23,220 nt of DNA from an uncultured Clostridia bacterium (GTDB lineage Bacteria > Bacillota > Clostridia > Peptostreptococcales > Anaerovoracaceae): the NCBI GenBank assembly GCA_937915045.1, contig CALDNM010000213.1:1-23220 (forward strand). The letters are read 5' to 3'. The notes beneath the pieces were generated by a model. That model did no database searches. It was not told the origin of the DNA and worked only from the letters and a program-made list of their open reading frames with translations. Positions 21,423 to 23,220 of the stretch are shown in pieces. The position numbers and the translations under genes were made by a program. How positions within the stretch are numbered: the first letter of the stretch is position 1; each line of letters opens with the position of its first letter.

Positions 21423-23220
21423 TTGGATAATTTGATAGAAGACAACAGGATCATACAGCACGAGATCCATAACGAGATGAAGAACTCGTATATCGATTAC
21501 GCGATGAGCGTCATCGTGGCGAGAGCTCTTCCGGATGTGAGGGACGGACTTAAGCCGGTACACAGAAGGATACTCTATGGTATGGGTCAGATGGGAGTCA
21601 CTTCCGATAAGCCGTATAAAAAATCGGCGAGGATCGTCGGAGAAGTCATGGGTAAATATCACCCTCATGGCGACGCATCGATCTACGACGCGATGGTAAG
21701 ACTGGCTCAGGATTTTTCTACAAGATATATGCTTGTCGACGGACACGGAAACTTCGGTTCTGTAGACGGGGACAGTGCCGCGGCCATGCGTTATACGGAA
21801 GCCAGGATGACTCCGTTCGCGCAGGAGATGCTGCGTGATATCGATAAAGACACTGTCGACTTCATGCCGAACTTCGACGAAGAGGAACAGGAACCGACGG
21901 TACTTCCGTCGAGGTACCCGAATATCTTAGTCAACGGCTCGAACGGCATCGCCGTAGGTATGGCGACATCGATACCGCCTCATAATCTTGGCGAGACTAT
22001 CGACGCGACAGTGGCCATGATAGACGACCCTGAAATTTCGGTAGAAGGTCTGATGAAATACATCAAGGGACCGGACTTCCCGACAGGCGCGACGATCATG
22101 GGCAAAGCCGGAATGAGAGAAGCGTACAAAACAGGTACCGGCAAGGTACTCGTTCGCGCGAAGACTGAGATAGAAGAAACGAAAAAAGGACGTATGCAGA
22201 TCGTAGTGACGGAGATCCCGTTCCAGGTCAACAAGGCGAGGCTCATAGAGAAGATCGCCGAGATGGTCAAGGACAAGAGGATCGACGGGATCTCGAACCT
22301 GAGAGATGAATCGAACAGGAACGGCATGCGTATAGTCATAGAACTCAAGAGAGACGCGAATCCGCAGATAACGCTGAACAAACTCTTCAAGCACACACAG
22401 CTGCAGGAGAGTTACAGCATGCTGATGATCGCGATCGTCGACGGTGAGCCGAAGAGTCTCGCGCTTGATCAGATCCTGCGCGAATACCTGAAGTTCCAGA
22501 AGGAAGTCGTTACCAGAAGAACGAAATTCGATCTCGCGAAGGCTGAGGCGAGAGCTCACATACTCGAAGGACTCAGGATAGCGCTCGACAATATCGATGA
22601 GATCATCAAGATCATAAGGGCCGCGTACGATAACGCGAAAGAGCAACTGATGAAACGCTTTGGTCTTTCAGATATCCAGGCGCAGGCTATACTCGATATG
22701 AGGCTCGCGAGACTCCAGGGACTCGAGCGCGAAAAGATCGAGAACGAGTATCAGGAACTCATGAAGAAGATCGCTTATTATAACGAACTTCTCGCTGATG
22801 ACGTGAAACTCATGGGCGTCATCAAAGATGAGATGATTGAAATCAAGGAAAAATGGGCAGATAAGAGGAGAACGAAGATCGTAGCGGCTATCGACGATAT
22901 CGACGATGAAGATCTCATTGAAAAAGAGAACGTAGCGATCACTCTCACTCACCTCGGATATGTGAAGAGAAAACCGGCGGATACTTACCGGACGCAGAAG
23001 AGAGGCGGCAAGGGCATCATGGGAGTCACGACTCGTGAAAACGATTTCGTGAAAAATCTCATCATGACTTCGACGCACGAATATCTGATGTTCTTCACCA
23101 ATTTCGGAAAGGCCCATAAGATAAAGGCATACGAGATACCGGAGGCTTCGAGGCAGTCCAAGGGCACGCCTATCGTGAACTTCCTGAATCTGCTGCAGAG
23201 AGAGAGGATCACCGCGGTCA
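21423..23220 (+). CDS. gyrA: DNA gyrase subunit A, 5' part (runs off right edge), TTG start
   Basis: 599 codons are visible in one open frame. There is no suitable ATG; the TTG at 21423 has AGGAGA about 8 bases upstream and gives the family N-terminus (NSYIDYAMSVIVARALPDVRDGLKPVHRR at 21-49). Catalytic Tyr is Tyr124 in RYTEARM. The quinolone-determining region reads HPHGDASIYDAM, with Ala85 where E. coli has Ser83 and Asp89 for Asp87. The seven-residue GyrA box QKRGGKG at codons 525-531 shows that this is gyrase, not topoisomerase IV. The C-terminal DNA-wrapping domain is only begun. The gene is 51 bases after gyrB and shares its promoter. Confidence 0.97.
   Translation, partial: MDNLIEDNRIIQHEIHNEMKNSYIDYAMSVIVARALPDVRDGLKPVHRRILYGMGQMGVTSDKPYKKSARIVGEVMGKYHPHGDASIYDAMVRLAQDFSTRYMLVDGHGNFGSVDGDSAAAMRYTEARMTPFAQEMLRDIDKDTVDFMPNFDEEEQEPTVLPSRYPNILVNGSNGIAVGMATSIPPHNLGETIDATVAMIDDPEISVEGLMKYIKGPDFPTGATIMGKAGMREAYKTGTGKVLVRAKTEIEETKKGRMQIVVTEIPFQVNKARLIEKIAEMVKDKRIDGISNLRDESNRNGMRIVIELKRDANPQITLNKLFKHTQLQESYSMLMIAIVDGEPKSLALDQILREYLKFQKEVVTRRTKFDLAKAEARAHILEGLRIALDNIDEIIKIIRAAYDNAKEQLMKRFGLSDIQAQAILDMRLARLQGLEREKIENEYQELMKKIAYYNELLADDVKLMGVIKDEMIEIKEKWADKRRTKIVAAIDDIDDEDLIEKENVAITLTHLGYVKRKPADTYRTQKRGGKGIMGVTTRENDFVKNLIMTSTHEYLMFFTNFGKAHKIKAYEIPEASRQSKGTPIVNFLNLLQRERITAV

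Overview
This window is a chromosomal replication-origin region of a low-to-mid GC anaerobic member of the Bacillota, most likely class Clostridia. The reasons are the order rpmH-oriC-dnaA-dnaN-recF-gyrB-gyrA on one side, rnpA-yidD-yidC-jag-mnmE-mnmG-rsmG-parA-parB on the other, strong AGGAGG-type ribosome binding sites, and an oxygen-sensitive ferredoxin-dependent 2-oxoacid oxidoreductase. I cannot name the genus from sequence alone.

Layout. (1) 1-1742, minus strand: a cell-envelope transport operon of a DUF4430 lipoprotein, an EcfT-type membrane protein and the start of an ECF ATPase that runs off the left edge. (2) 1813-3075, plus strand: a degenerate YtcJ-type amidohydrolase, the only gene in the left arm that faces replication head-on; its metal ligands are gone. 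(3) 3261-6063, minus: a four-gene 2-oxoacid:ferredoxin oxidoreductase operon (alpha, beta, 4Fe-4S, gamma). (4) 6414-8734, minus: parA, parB and a lipoprotein of unknown function. Two parS sites lie just upstream of parA. (5) 8874-12860, minus: mnmE, mnmG and rsmG. The rsmG frame is broken by an in-frame TAG at the conserved WN position. (6) 12922-15230, minus: rpmH, rnpA, yidD, yidC, jag, driven by a consensus TTGACA-17-TATAAT promoter and closed by an intrinsic terminator. (7) 15231-17039: a bipartite oriC flanking dnaA. It has a DnaA-box cluster upstream of dnaA and, between dnaA and dnaN, DnaA boxes plus a run of six DnaA-trios (CTA/TTA) that should mark the unwinding site. (8) 17040-23220, plus: dnaN, recF, gyrB and a gyrA that runs off the right edge and starts with TTG.

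How it works together: all core genes point away from oriC and so are co-directional with replication. DnaA opens the origin, the DnaN clamp, RecF and gyrase support fork progress, and ParA/ParB acting at the twin parS sites segregate and organise the origin. The rpmH-jag block supplies ribosomal protein L34, the RNase P protein, membrane-protein insertion (YidC/YidD) and an RNA-binding cell-wall regulator (Jag). MnmE/MnmG modify the tRNA wobble uridine. The window is mostly a conserved core locus. I see no mobile element, CRISPR array, tRNA, rRNA or convincing new defence-type system. The points most worth following are the rsmG nonsense codon, the metal-less amidohydrolase, the DUF4430-ECF operon, the DnaA-trio element, and the natural alanine at the main quinolone-resistance position of GyrA.
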